Shown: one piece after another, positions 54,623 to 63,393 of the stretch
Layout: every line of letters starts with the position of its first letter
Numbering within the stretch: position 1 is the first letter of the stretch
Origin: Segatella albensis DSM 11370 = JCM 12258
GTDB lineage: Bacteria; Bacteroidota; Bacteroidia; Bacteroidales; Bacteroidaceae
Assembly: GCF_000426565.1 (NCBI RefSeq)
Contig: NZ_AUFP01000001.1
Span: forward strand, 288,486 to 352,485
Length of the DNA: 64,000 nt
Direction: 5' to 3'
Position numbers and translations under genes: made by a program
Notes under the pieces: generated by a model
Told to the model about the DNA's origin: nothing
The model's database searches: none
The model's input: the letters and a program-made list of their open reading frames with translations, nothing else

Positions 54623-56746
54623 TCACTTGGCATCAATTTCTTTGATCAGTCGGTCGGCATGTCCCCACTTATCCATCATGAAGAGCACATAGCGAATGTC
54701 GACACCGATACAACGAGCCAAACGCTTATCGAAATTGATGTCGCTGCTCAGACTGTCCCAGTTGCCATCGAAGGCCAAACCGATGAGTTCACCTTTGCCG
54801 TTGAACATTGGAGACCCTGAGTTACCGCCGGTGATATCGTTATTGGTCAAGAAACAGAGTTGCATCTTACCACTTCTCTTGTCCTGGTATCTTCCAAAAT
54901 CCTTAGCACTAAGTAAAGTCTGCATGATAGGTTCTGCCTTATAGTCAAAGACGCCGTTTTCGCCTTGCTTCATCTTCTTCACTATACTCTCAGCTGTGGT
55001 GAAATAGCCTGAAGGTTTACCGCCCAGTTCAAAGCCACCAACCTGTCCATAGCTCAATCGCATGGTGAAGTTAGCATCACTATAGTGTGGTAAATCTTCT
55101 TCCATACGGATTTTGGCAGCACAGAGGCGTTTTTCTTGTTCGTTGATAGAATCCATCAGTGGTGGCATGATTTCGTTCAACTGAGCGTATATATCCATCA
55201 ATGAAAGTGCGTATTTGATGCCTGGGTCTTTGGTAAACTCCTTACGGTTGCAATAAATCTTCTTGCCCGACTTCATGATGATACTCTTGTCATAGAGATA
55301 ATCAACATACTTTTGGTAATCGCCTTTGAATTTCTTATCAATGGTCTGATAGATAGAAGGCCACCATTTCTTATCTACGTGTTCGCAATAGTTCTTTAGT
55401 AGAACAGCCATTACCTCTTTATCGAGATTTGCGTCCCATTCCTTAGAATTATCCTCGAACACCTGATACTGGTCTTTTGCCTTCTTGCTGTCGCCCTTGA
55501 TTTCCATGCCACGCATCAGTTTCATGGCACGAGTGTTGAATTCTACGGCACTGGAACGGCCAAAACTCTCGTATAAGTTGGTGTATACATATCTAGCTTC
55601 AGTCAGTCTTTTGTATAGACTTTCCAAAGCATCGAAATCCACCTTCTTGATGTTTGTATTGGTATTCTCCTGCCAAGCGCGGAGCTTCTTCTCATACTCA
55701 CGTTTCAGGTTAACGATACCGATAGAATCGATACATTTGTTCATACCGAGAGAGTTTTTCCAGTAGTTAGCACTCTGAGCAAATTTAGAATCGTATTTGA
55801 TACGTACAGCTTCATCGGCACGCATATGGCGAGTCATCACTTCCTGCTTGACGCCACGTACCTGAGCACGAGGGGTGTTGCTGGCATCGCGCATCATCTG
55901 GATACCATAACTTGAGAGGTAACGTTCTGTACTGCCTGGGTAACCGATGGTCATGGCGTAGTCACCTTCCTTGTAACCCTCAGTACTTACCTTAGCCCAG
56001 CGTTTAGGGTGATAAGGTACATTATCTTTGCTGTAAGCGGCAGGCTGATTATTCTTATCAGCATAGATTCTGAAAACAGAGAAATCGCAAGTCTGTCGCG
56101 GCCACATCCAGTTATCGGTTTCACCACCAAACTTACCCATGCTCTTTGGAACAGTGAACACAAGGCGCAGGTCGGTGAAATCTTGGTAAGTAGTGGCATA
56201 CCACTTATTGCCCTCATAGAAAGCATCGATGTTCACGTGCAGAGTAGAGTCTTTCTCTTTCACTTGTTTCGTCATCGCATTCTCCAGAGAGTCGATGAGA
56301 GTTTCACGTTCTTGTTTGTTTTTCTTGTCATATCCAAGTTGTTCTACCAGTTCCGTGATGTCTTTCTGTTCGCGCATAAAACTTACGAACATATTTGGGT
56401 TAGGCAGTTCTTCGGCATAACTCTTGGCATAGAAGCCATTCAGCATATAGTCGTGTTCTACGGTAGAGTGAGAGCGGATGGCCTCAAAGCCACAGTGGTG
56501 GTTTGTGAACACAAGTCCGTCTGGTGAAACAACGACGCCTGAGCAATAGCCCGAGAAGTTGACTACGGCGTTCTTCAGAGAATTCTCTCCGTTGTACAGT
56601 TCATTGTAAGGCATCTGAAGACCTTCGTCTACCATCGTCTCATACACCTGTTGAGGCAGATTGTAGAGCGTCCACATACCTTCATCGGCTTTGCTTTGCA
56701 TAGAGAAAGCCATCAAACCGGCTAAAAATAAAGTCGCTTTTTTCAT
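54623..56746 (-). CDS. S46 family dipeptidyl-peptidase (DPP7-like)
   Basis: A 707-aa periplasmic serine dipeptidyl-peptidase with signal peptide MKKATLFLAGLMAFSMQSKA. The catalytic His is in FTNHHCGFEAI and the Ser in GGNSGSPMFN. After this comes GLAFDGNWD, with Gly at the position that is Arg in the acid-specific DPP11; this favours DPP7 specificity (hydrophobic residues at P1). The protein probably releases dipeptides for amino-acid use, complementing the OPT peptide transporter. It is first of the minus-strand genes at the right end, with 3' terminator sharing. Confidence 0.92.
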   Translation of the reverse strand: MKKATLFLAGLMAFSMQSKADEGMWTLYNLPQQVYETMVDEGLQMPYNELYNGENSLKNAVVNFSGYCSGVVVSPDGLVFTNHHCGFEAIRSHSTVEHDYMLNGFYAKSYAEELPNPNMFVSFMREQKDITELVEQLGYDKKNKQERETLIDSLENAMTKQVKEKDSTLHVNIDAFYEGNKWYATTYQDFTDLRLVFTVPKSMGKFGGETDNWMWPRQTCDFSVFRIYADKNNQPAAYSKDNVPYHPKRWAKVSTEGYKEGDYAMTIGYPGSTERYLSSYGIQMMRDASNTPRAQVRGVKQEVMTRHMRADEAVRIKYDSKFAQSANYWKNSLGMNKCIDSIGIVNLKREYEKKLRAWQENTNTNIKKVDFDALESLYKRLTEARYVYTNLYESFGRSSAVEFNTRAMKLMRGMEIKGDSKKAKDQYQVFEDNSKEWDANLDKEVMAVLLKNYCEHVDKKWWPSIYQTIDKKFKGDYQKYVDYLYDKSIIMKSGKKIYCNRKEFTKDPGIKYALSLMDIYAQLNEIMPPLMDSINEQEKRLCAAKIRMEEDLPHYSDANFTMRLSYGQVGGFELGGKPSGYFTTAESIVKKMKQGENGVFDYKAEPIMQTLLSAKDFGRYQDKRSGKMQLCFLTNNDITGGNSGSPMFNGKGELIGLAFDGNWDSLSSDINFDKRLARCIGVDIRYVLFMMDKWGHADRLIKEIDAK

Positions 56747-56766
56747 TCTTATATAAGATTAGATAA

Positions 56767-58263
56767 TTATTCTTTTCTAAATTTCTTGCCAATGACAGGG
56801 AGACTGCTTAACGGGAAGTCACGCTTCACTATGAATGTGATGAAGGCGATGATGAGCAACGTGTTGATGGCAAGTGCTGCGATGGTTGGCAGTTGAGCAT
56901 TGGTCAGTGAAATACCGGCAAAGAGCAGCACAGCCACAACAATGTAAATCATGATGTCCTTGATCGGGTAATTGATTGGGTAGTATTTCTGACCCGAAAT
57001 ATAACTGAGTATCATGCTCACAGCATAGCTAACAAATCCAGCCCAAGCACAGGCCCAGTAACTGAATCGTGGAATCATCAAAATGTCCATGGCGATGAGA
57101 ACCACAGCACCGATACCACTGAAATAAGCTCCCCAGATGGTACGGTCGGTAAGTTTGTACCAGAAACTTAGGTTGAAGAAGATACCGAACATAATTTCGG
57201 CAGCCATCACGATAGGTACGATTTCCAAACCTTCCCAGTAACTTCTTCCTACGATATGGCGCAAGATGTCCATGTAGCCCATGACGCAGAGGAAAGCCAG
57301 TAAGGTGAAGATGATATAGAATTTCATAGCCTTGGCATAAGTCTCTTTATTGTCCTTATCCTTACTCTTGCCGAATACGAAAGGTTCATAAGCATAACGG
57401 AAAGCCTGAGTAATCATGACCATGATCATGGCAATCTTGATACAAGCCCCATAGATACCCAGTTGTGTGCGAGCTTCTGCAGCCGTTCCATCAAACACAT
57501 AAGGAAAGATGATCTGTGAAGCACATTGGTTCAACTGTCCGGCCAATCCCATGACGAGTAAAGGCCATGTATAACTGAGCATACGCTTACAAGTAGCCCA
57601 GTCGAAAGGATTCTTCAAGGCAACGAGTTCCTTTCCGAGCATCAGCATTGTAGCCAAAGAACAGAAGATGTTGATATAGAAAATCCATACAACATCAAGA
57701 CTGAAGTTAGCATCATAAATACCGAAGAGGTTGAATTTGAAATATGGAAGAACCACAAGATAAAGTAAGTTCAGTATAATATTGAACGTGATGTTCAGTA
57801 CCTTCAACGTAGCAAACTTCACAGGACGATGCTTACATCTCAAGTAAGCGAACGGGATAGCCGTGAAAGCATCGATAGCTACCGTGAGATACATCACAAG
57901 AATATATTCAGGATGATCGGTATATCCGAGAACACCCGCAATTGGATTTAAGAAGACGATAACGATCAGAGCAAAGAGCAGAGACGTGAATCCAACAGTC
58001 TTCAGAGTCGTAGCATACACCTTCTTAGGCTCTTCGCCCTCTTTACTCATAAATCTGAAGAAAGTCGTCTCCATTCCGTAGGTGAGCAGAATGATGAGCA
58101 GTGCTACATAGGCATACACATTAGTGATGATACCATATTGTCCGCCAGCAGCATTGAATTTCGCTGTCTGGATAGGCACTAACAGATAATTGATGAATCG
58201 TGCCATAATACTGCTCAAACCATAGATAGCAGTATCTTTCGCTAAAGATTTTAAATTAGCCAT
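56767..58263 (-). CDS. Polysaccharide biosynthesis flippase (MOP/MATE-type)
   Basis: A 498-aa integral membrane protein with about 14 hydrophobic segments, matching the Wzx/polysaccharide-flippase superfamily. Landmarks are KDTAIYGLSSIMARFINYLL at the N-terminus, ETTFFRF, and the central SYTWPLLVMGLAGQL. It probably flips lipid-linked glycan precursors across the inner membrane. No glycosyltransferases are nearby, so the glycan cannot be named. It ends 20 nt upstream of the S46 gene. Confidence 0.88.
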   Translation of the reverse strand: MANLKSLAKDTAIYGLSSIMARFINYLLVPIQTAKFNAAGGQYGIITNVYAYVALLIILLTYGMETTFFRFMSKEGEEPKKVYATTLKTVGFTSLLFALIVIVFLNPIAGVLGYTDHPEYILVMYLTVAIDAFTAIPFAYLRCKHRPVKFATLKVLNITFNIILNLLYLVVLPYFKFNLFGIYDANFSLDVVWIFYINIFCSLATMLMLGKELVALKNPFDWATCKRMLSYTWPLLVMGLAGQLNQCASQIIFPYVFDGTAAEARTQLGIYGACIKIAMIMVMITQAFRYAYEPFVFGKSKDKDNKETYAKAMKFYIIFTLLAFLCVMGYMDILRHIVGRSYWEGLEIVPIVMAAEIMFGIFFNLSFWYKLTDRTIWGAYFSGIGAVVLIAMDILMIPRFSYWACAWAGFVSYAVSMILSYISGQKYYPINYPIKDIMIYIVVAVLLFAGISLTNAQLPTIAALAINTLLIIAFITFIVKRDFPLSSLPVIGKKFRKE

Positions 58264-58311
58264 TTACTATTATTGTTTTTGTTTTATTCTATTATCGTAC
58301 ATGAAATCCAG

Positions 58312-59541
58312 TTATCCGAAAAAGATATATGCGATGCAGATAGCCGCAATCACGCCCGCAAGGTCAGCAAGTAGTCCGCAGGCCACAGCATGGCGCGTGT
58401 ATTTGATGTTTACACTGCCGAAGTACACGGCAAGGATATAAAACGTCGTATCGGTAGAGCCCTGGAAAAGACAACTCAGTCGTCCGATGAAACTGTCTGC
58501 ACCATAATTCTTCATCGCCTCCAGCATGAGACCACGTGCGCCACTTCCGGAGAGCGGTTTCATGAAAGCAGTAGGCAGAGCACCCACAAAATCAGTGTTA
58601 AGTCCGCATTGCTTTACGCACCATGCGATGCCGTTGATCATCATGTCCATAGCACCCGAAGCACGGAATACCCCGATACCCACGAGAATAGCGACGAGAT
58701 AAGGAATAATCTTCACCGCCGTGGTGAACCCCTCCTTAGCGCCCTCGATGAAAGCATCATAGACATTGATTTTCTTGATGACACCGGCAAGGATAAAGGT
58801 GAGGATGATACCGAATAATATCAGATTACTAGCGACACCCGTTACCGTCGCCATCGTATCTTTGTCCATGTGTCCGAACGCCCAGATTACGAGACCGACG
58901 AAAGCGACAATCGAGCCAAGGGTAGCCAAAAGCACAGGTTGGAAGATATTGATCTTCTGCCACATCGCCGTGATGATGATACCCGCCAATGTAGCCACAG
59001 CCGTAGCCAGCAAGATTGGGATAAACACATCTGTAGGGTTAGCGGCACCATAAGAAGCACGGAAGGCAAGAATTGTTGTCGGGATGAGAGTGAGCCCACT
59101 TGTGTTGAGCACCAAGAACATGATCATCGGATTTGTTGCCGTATCTTTTTTGTCGTTCAACTCTTGCATCTGGCTCATGGCTTTGAGTCCTGTTGGTGTA
59201 GCAGCATTGTCTAGACCGAGCATATTCGAAGCAATATTCATGAAGATACTGCCCATCACAGGATGGTTTTTGGGTATATCAGGGAAAAGTTTCGAAAAAA
59301 CAGGATTCAGCATTCTAGCCAGCACGTTTACCACGCCAGCTCTTTCACCGATCTTCATGATTCCTATCCAAAGTGCGAGAACACCCGTAAGTCCGAGAGA
59401 AATCTCGAACGCGTTCTTAGAACTGTCGAAGGTGGAATCTACTATCTTCTGGAAGATAGTAGTGTCTCCCAGTATGAGCCCGATTATCGCAAAGAGAAAC
59501 GCGATAACGAAAAAAGCTACCCAAATGTAATTTAATACCAT
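58312..59541 (-). CDS. Nucleoside-recognition (SpmA/SpmB-like fused) membrane protein
   Basis: A 409-aa protein containing two halves, each resembling SpmA or SpmB of Bacillus, i.e. two Gate/nucleoside-recognition domains fused. Landmarks are MNIASNMLGLDNAATPTGL, FLVLNTSGLTLIPTTIL and, in the second half, PTAFMKPLSGSGARGLML and GSTDTTFYILAVYFGSV. Transport role unknown. Start ATG 59541 is used since the -7 box (59549-59557) lies across codons 4-7 of the longer frame (59568), giving a very short leader. Confidence 0.85.
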   Translation of the reverse strand: MVLNYIWVAFFVIAFLFAIIGLILGDTTIFQKIVDSTFDSSKNAFEISLGLTGVLALWIGIMKIGERAGVVNVLARMLNPVFSKLFPDIPKNHPVMGSIFMNIASNMLGLDNAATPTGLKAMSQMQELNDKKDTATNPMIMFLVLNTSGLTLIPTTILAFRASYGAANPTDVFIPILLATAVATLAGIIITAMWQKINIFQPVLLATLGSIVAFVGLVIWAFGHMDKDTMATVTGVASNLILFGIILTFILAGVIKKINVYDAFIEGAKEGFTTAVKIIPYLVAILVGIGVFRASGAMDMMINGIAWCVKQCGLNTDFVGALPTAFMKPLSGSGARGLMLEAMKNYGADSFIGRLSCLFQGSTDTTFYILAVYFGSVNIKYTRHAVACGLLADLAGVIAAICIAYIFFG

Positions 59542-59548
59542 AACGAGT

Positions 59549-59557
59549 GCAAAATTA
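59549..59557 (-). promoter_or_regulatory. -7 element of the SpmA/B-like gene, decides its start
   Basis: TAATTTTGC on the minus strand lies 7 nt from ATG 59541. The -33 box is not clear, and the region is crowded by the upstream terminator. Confidence 0.6.
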
Positions 59558-59565
59558 AATAAAAT

Positions 59566-59592
59566 CACCCATACACCATCGGTGCAGGGTAA
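59566..59592 (-). terminator. Terminator of the metalloprotease gene
   Basis: On the minus strand ACCC-T-GCACC pairs with GGTGTATGGGT (imperfect stem), then TGATTTTATTTAATTTT follows. It overlaps the -33 area of the next promoter. Confidence 0.5.
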
Positions 59593-59634
59593 TTTTTTAT
59601 GTTTTAATATAGAATATCTATTCTAATGTCTTGA

Positions 59635-62166
59635 TTATCTTACTGTTGTCTGTCTATCTTCGATAAGTTTCACCTCGCGGAGCAAATCCTTGAAATGTAA
59701 TGTGTTGATGCCTGATGCGGCCGCTGCTTGCTGTTGACAGAATCTCTTCACCTTGGTGAGCTGCTGCTGTACATAGAGTTGTATGTCGCTGCCGGCACTT
59801 CGCAAAGCACTTGCTGCACGTGGAGCACTCTCGTTGCCACCAGACTTTGCCGATGGGTTCAGAATATCATTCAAGTTGTCGAGATAAGCACGTTGCAGAC
59901 TGCGGCGAGTTTTGTTCTGAATAGCATTTTTACTGTTCAGTGGCTTCCACACGGTTTGGAACACATCGTTCAGATAGTCATCTACCTGATAAGCTTGAGT
60001 CGAAGAGAACGAATCGTTGTAGATCTTGTTGAGTATAGCAGGCGTCATCATGATTTTCAGTACACGCTGCTGCTCTTGTTCGATGCTGGCACTGGCGTCA
60101 GTTCCAGTAATTTCGGTGATGTTACTAGGATAGAGCCACGTTGGTGCAGTGAATAACTGACGGCTTATCCAGTTGACAGCTTCCTTCTGAATAGCAGCAG
60201 GGGCTACCTCATAAGGCTTTTTGCCAGGCATATTGTTTAGATAACGACCACCAATGTTCTTTACTACATGATTAGTATAGCGACGGAATTGATCGCGTAC
60301 GCTGCCATACATCTCAGTAAGGTCATCATACTGATCATTATCCTCATGTGTCCATTTTGGCAAGTTGGCAATGACACGTTTTAGGTTCTTGATACCATAG
60401 TCACTTGCTTTCATGTTGTTGTCACTAAGGTCTTCAGTCTGCGCACGAGGATCTTCGTTTCTGCCCTCACCACCAAACCATAGACGAGGATTCTTGGATA
60501 GAATCTTGGTAGTCTCATTCATCAACCCCTTTTTCTCATCAAATTCATCTTTGAATTCAGGGCGATACTGATAACCCCATTTGATGGCCCATTTATCGTA
60601 ATCGTTGATGCGAGGGAACAGTCCCTTCTCAGAGATACCATCCTCAGGCTGTGCAACATAGTTGAAACGCGCATAATCCATGATACTGGCCGTATGCCCG
60701 TGAGCTTCCACCCATGCCTTGTCGCGCAACTTTTCAACAGGTGTCGCATGACTGGCACCCATATTATGGCGCAAACCCAGCGTGTGACCCACTTCATGAG
60801 AAGACACAAAACGGATGAGCTCACCCATCAACTTATCGTCCATCTTCATCGTCTGCGCACGCTTGTCGAGCGGTCCACATTGCGTCATATACCACTTGGT
60901 GAGCAGATTCATGACATTGTGATACCAACAAATATGGCTTTCAATGATCTCACCGCTTCGTGGGTCGATGATATGCGGGCCATAAGCGTTTTCTATTTCA
61001 GCAGGCAGATAGCGCAACACACAATAGCGCGCATCATCCACACTCATATTCTTATCGTTAGGCCATTCCTTGGCGATGATCGCATTCTTAAAGCCTGCAG
61101 CCTCAAAGGCCACATTCCAGTCATTGATACCAGCCATCAGATAAGGTACCCATTTCTTAGGTGTTGCCGGGTCGATATAATAGACGATAGGCTTTACAGG
61201 TTCCACAAGCTGACCTTTAAGATATTTCTTAACATCCTTAGGCACCAGATTGTATCGAGCCACGATCTGTTCGTGGTCGGTCTTATGCTGTTCATCATTG
61301 AAATACGTCACGCGAGTGGTGAAATACCCCACACGGTCGTCCCAAAGTCGCTTGCGCATCGGAGTTTTTGGCAACAGTACGATACTGGTATTCAAGCCCA
61401 GTGTTACACTTCCTGTAAAAGAAGCACGCGTCTTTGGCGAAGGAGCCGCATAAGTACGAGTTGATTGGATTTCGAGATTGATAGGGTACACCTTCATCGT
61501 GTCGATGAAAGAACGTTCAGTCTGTAGCGCACCCAGTTTCATCATCTTACTGTCCTCGCTAGAAAGACTGAACACCGCATTATCCTTAGCAAAAAGAGGC
61601 GTAATCTCCACAAGTTGCGCATTCTTCTTTTTATTTTTGCCGATCACCTTCAAACTGGCAATGATAGGGTCGGTCGTAGAGGCCTTCAACGTCTCAGAGA
61701 TTTTTGTCTTCTCATCGGCTAGTTGCGAGAGCACATAAGCGCGCAAAAGCAGATTCTTATCATCACGCTGTTCAAAATATATTGTCTGCTCGTTCACTTC
61801 CTCACCCGAGAACTTTCCGAATCCCTGAGGGACAGAACGGAAGCGCGTCACAGCAAGCAGATAGCGACCAATAACAGAGTCTGGGACCTCGAGATACCAT
61901 TTATCTTCGATATGGCGCACCGTGAAGAGACCCTTCTCCACAGAACCTCCCTTCTTGATAAGAGTCTCGTAGGCATCTACCTTCTTTTCTTTTTTCTCTT
62001 TCTTTTTGTCGTCCTTCTTTTTCTCATCATGCTGCTTGTCCTTCTTCACCTCAGTCTTGGTAGTATCCTGAGGCAGAGTCGTATACACTGGACGAGCTTC
62101 GGCAGAATAGCCGAAAGCCATGCTCAAGGCAATGATGGCAACGACAGATCGTTTGTTCATGTTCAT
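59635..62166 (-). CDS. Exported zinc metalloprotease (DUF5117/DUF4953 type, metzincin-like)
   Basis: An 843-aa exported protein with signal peptide MNMNKRSVVAIIALSMAFGYSAEA and then a lysine/aspartate-rich linker. The zinc motif HEVGHTLGLRH (HExxHxxGxxH) sits near residues 455-465 and is followed by the Met-turn sequence SIMDYARF, both metzincin hallmarks. Bacteroidota-specific DUF5117/5118/4953 domains cover the rest. The target is unknown. ATG 62166 is used (MNKRS at 62160 is an alternative), because the longer frame starts inside the -7 box. The end of the protein carries an Ala-rich region. Confidence 0.88.
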   Translation of the reverse strand: MNMNKRSVVAIIALSMAFGYSAEARPVYTTLPQDTTKTEVKKDKQHDEKKKDDKKKEKKEKKVDAYETLIKKGGSVEKGLFTVRHIEDKWYLEVPDSVIGRYLLAVTRFRSVPQGFGKFSGEEVNEQTIYFEQRDDKNLLLRAYVLSQLADEKTKISETLKASTTDPIIASLKVIGKNKKKNAQLVEITPLFAKDNAVFSLSSEDSKMMKLGALQTERSFIDTMKVYPINLEIQSTRTYAAPSPKTRASFTGSVTLGLNTSIVLLPKTPMRKRLWDDRVGYFTTRVTYFNDEQHKTDHEQIVARYNLVPKDVKKYLKGQLVEPVKPIVYYIDPATPKKWVPYLMAGINDWNVAFEAAGFKNAIIAKEWPNDKNMSVDDARYCVLRYLPAEIENAYGPHIIDPRSGEIIESHICWYHNVMNLLTKWYMTQCGPLDKRAQTMKMDDKLMGELIRFVSSHEVGHTLGLRHNMGASHATPVEKLRDKAWVEAHGHTASIMDYARFNYVAQPEDGISEKGLFPRINDYDKWAIKWGYQYRPEFKDEFDEKKGLMNETTKILSKNPRLWFGGEGRNEDPRAQTEDLSDNNMKASDYGIKNLKRVIANLPKWTHEDNDQYDDLTEMYGSVRDQFRRYTNHVVKNIGGRYLNNMPGKKPYEVAPAAIQKEAVNWISRQLFTAPTWLYPSNITEITGTDASASIEQEQQRVLKIMMTPAILNKIYNDSFSSTQAYQVDDYLNDVFQTVWKPLNSKNAIQNKTRRSLQRAYLDNLNDILNPSAKSGGNESAPRAASALRSAGSDIQLYVQQQLTKVKRFCQQQAAAASGINTLHFKDLLREVKLIEDRQTTVR

Positions 62167-62196
62167 ATTGGAAAATAAAATGTTAACTTTTGTGCA

Positions 62197-62227
62197 CAAA
62201 TATACATATAAAAGATGATAATGCCAA
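62197..62227 (-). promoter_or_regulatory. Promoter of the metalloprotease gene
   Basis: On the minus strand TTG (62227-62225), a 20-bp gap, then TATATTTG (62204-62197). It is about 30 nt upstream of the start. Confidence 0.65.
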
Positions 62228-62236
62228 TATTTTTAT

Positions 62237-62245
62237 TAACTTTGC
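62237..62245 (+). promoter_or_regulatory. -7 element of the second cation efflux gene
   Basis: TAACTTTGC matches the -7 consensus; no clear -33 box. The two divergent promoters are within 50 bp. Confidence 0.55.
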
Positions 62246-62283
62246 TGCATATATTTATAGCGGAAACTTAAAGTCATCTTATT

Positions 62284-63393
62284 ATGGATAGAAATAAACG
62301 TATCATTCGCACCAGTATTCTGGGCATTGTCGCTAACGTGTTTCTCGCCTCGTTCAAAGCTGTAGTAGGCTTTTTGGCCGGTTCTGTGGCCATTGTGATG
62401 GATGCTGTGAATAATCTCAGCGATGTGCTCTCGTCGGTGATTACGATCATCGGCACTCGATTGGCTGAGCGCCCCGCCGACAAGAATCATCCTTTTGGCT
62501 ATGGTCGTATCGAATACTTTTCGGCCATTCTTATCAGCGTCATCGTATTGATGGCTGGTGTGTCGTCGCTTGTGGAATCCGTGAAAAAGATCTTCCACCC
62601 TACAGACCCTGAATACACCATGTTTACGCTTATCATCATCGTCGTAGCCATCTTGGTGAAGATACTTTTGGGTCGTCATGTCAAGCGAGTAGGCAAGCAG
62701 GTAGAGTCGGATGCCCTGATAGCGAGTGGTGCCGATGCCATGTTTGATGCCGTTATCACCCTTGCCACATTAGTTTCGGCAGGCATCATGCTACTCTGGC
62801 ACATATCGATTGATGGATGGCTTGGTGCCTTCATCTCCTTGGCCATTATCAAGGCAGGTTTCGAGATGCTCAGTTCTCCGGTCAACGAATTGCTGGGTAT
62901 GCGCATTTCTCCCCAGTTTGTCAGGGACATCAAAGCCGAAGTGCTCAAGCAACCGGGCGTTCATGGTGTCTTCGATGTCATCGTCCATTCATACGGTCAT
63001 GGCACCTATATCGGTTCGTTGCACGTGAATGTCCTCGACACCACCACAGCGGTAGAGATCCAGAAGATAGACCGTCAGATAGCAGAGCGTCTTTTCGACC
63101 GGTTCGGTCTCATTGCCACAGTGGGCATCTATTGCATCAATACCGGTGACAGTACGGCGTCGAGGATGCAGAAAGATATATTGCGTCGCGCTTTCAAGCA
63201 TCCGCAGATTCATTCATCGCATGGCTTCTATGTCGACTTTGACAATCATGTGATATCTTTCGATATCATGCCGGAATATGGCGTGGAAGATCCGGCAGCG
63301 CTTCGCGATGAATTTATACAGTCGTTGTTGGACAAGGGCTATTCTAACTATGAATTCCATGTGGCATTGGACAATAACTATTCCGAAGAGTAG
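62284..63393 (+). CDS. Cation diffusion facilitator family transporter (second paralogue)
   Basis: A 369-aa CDF-family metal transporter with six hydrophobic segments followed by a cytosolic metal-binding domain and an additional C-terminal region. Visible motifs are VMDAVNNLSDVLSS (residues 38-51), HPFGYGRIEYFSA and ASGADAMFDAVITL. The C-terminal part contains several Asp/His-rich stretches (HSYGHGTYIGSLHVNVLD, FDNHVISFDIMPEYG). It differs from the first paralogue at 14448-15383 (NLSD instead of SLSD; 369 against 311 aa). Metal specificity is unknown. It has a richer GC content than the centre of the window. Confidence 0.92.
   Translation: MDRNKRIIRTSILGIVANVFLASFKAVVGFLAGSVAIVMDAVNNLSDVLSSVITIIGTRLAERPADKNHPFGYGRIEYFSAILISVIVLMAGVSSLVESVKKIFHPTDPEYTMFTLIIIVVAILVKILLGRHVKRVGKQVESDALIASGADAMFDAVITLATLVSAGIMLLWHISIDGWLGAFISLAIIKAGFEMLSSPVNELLGMRISPQFVRDIKAEVLKQPGVHGVFDVIVHSYGHGTYIGSLHVNVLDTTTAVEIQKIDRQIAERLFDRFGLIATVGIYCINTGDSTASRMQKDILRRAFKHPQIHSSHGFYVDFDNHVISFDIMPEYGVEDPAALRDEFIQSLLDKGYSNYEFHVALDNNYSEE

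Noticed and set aside
60694..61464. 256-codon plus-strand open frame
   Set aside because: It lies antisense inside the metalloprotease gene, whose frame holds HExxHxxGxxH and a Met-turn; the opposite frame is a shadow.
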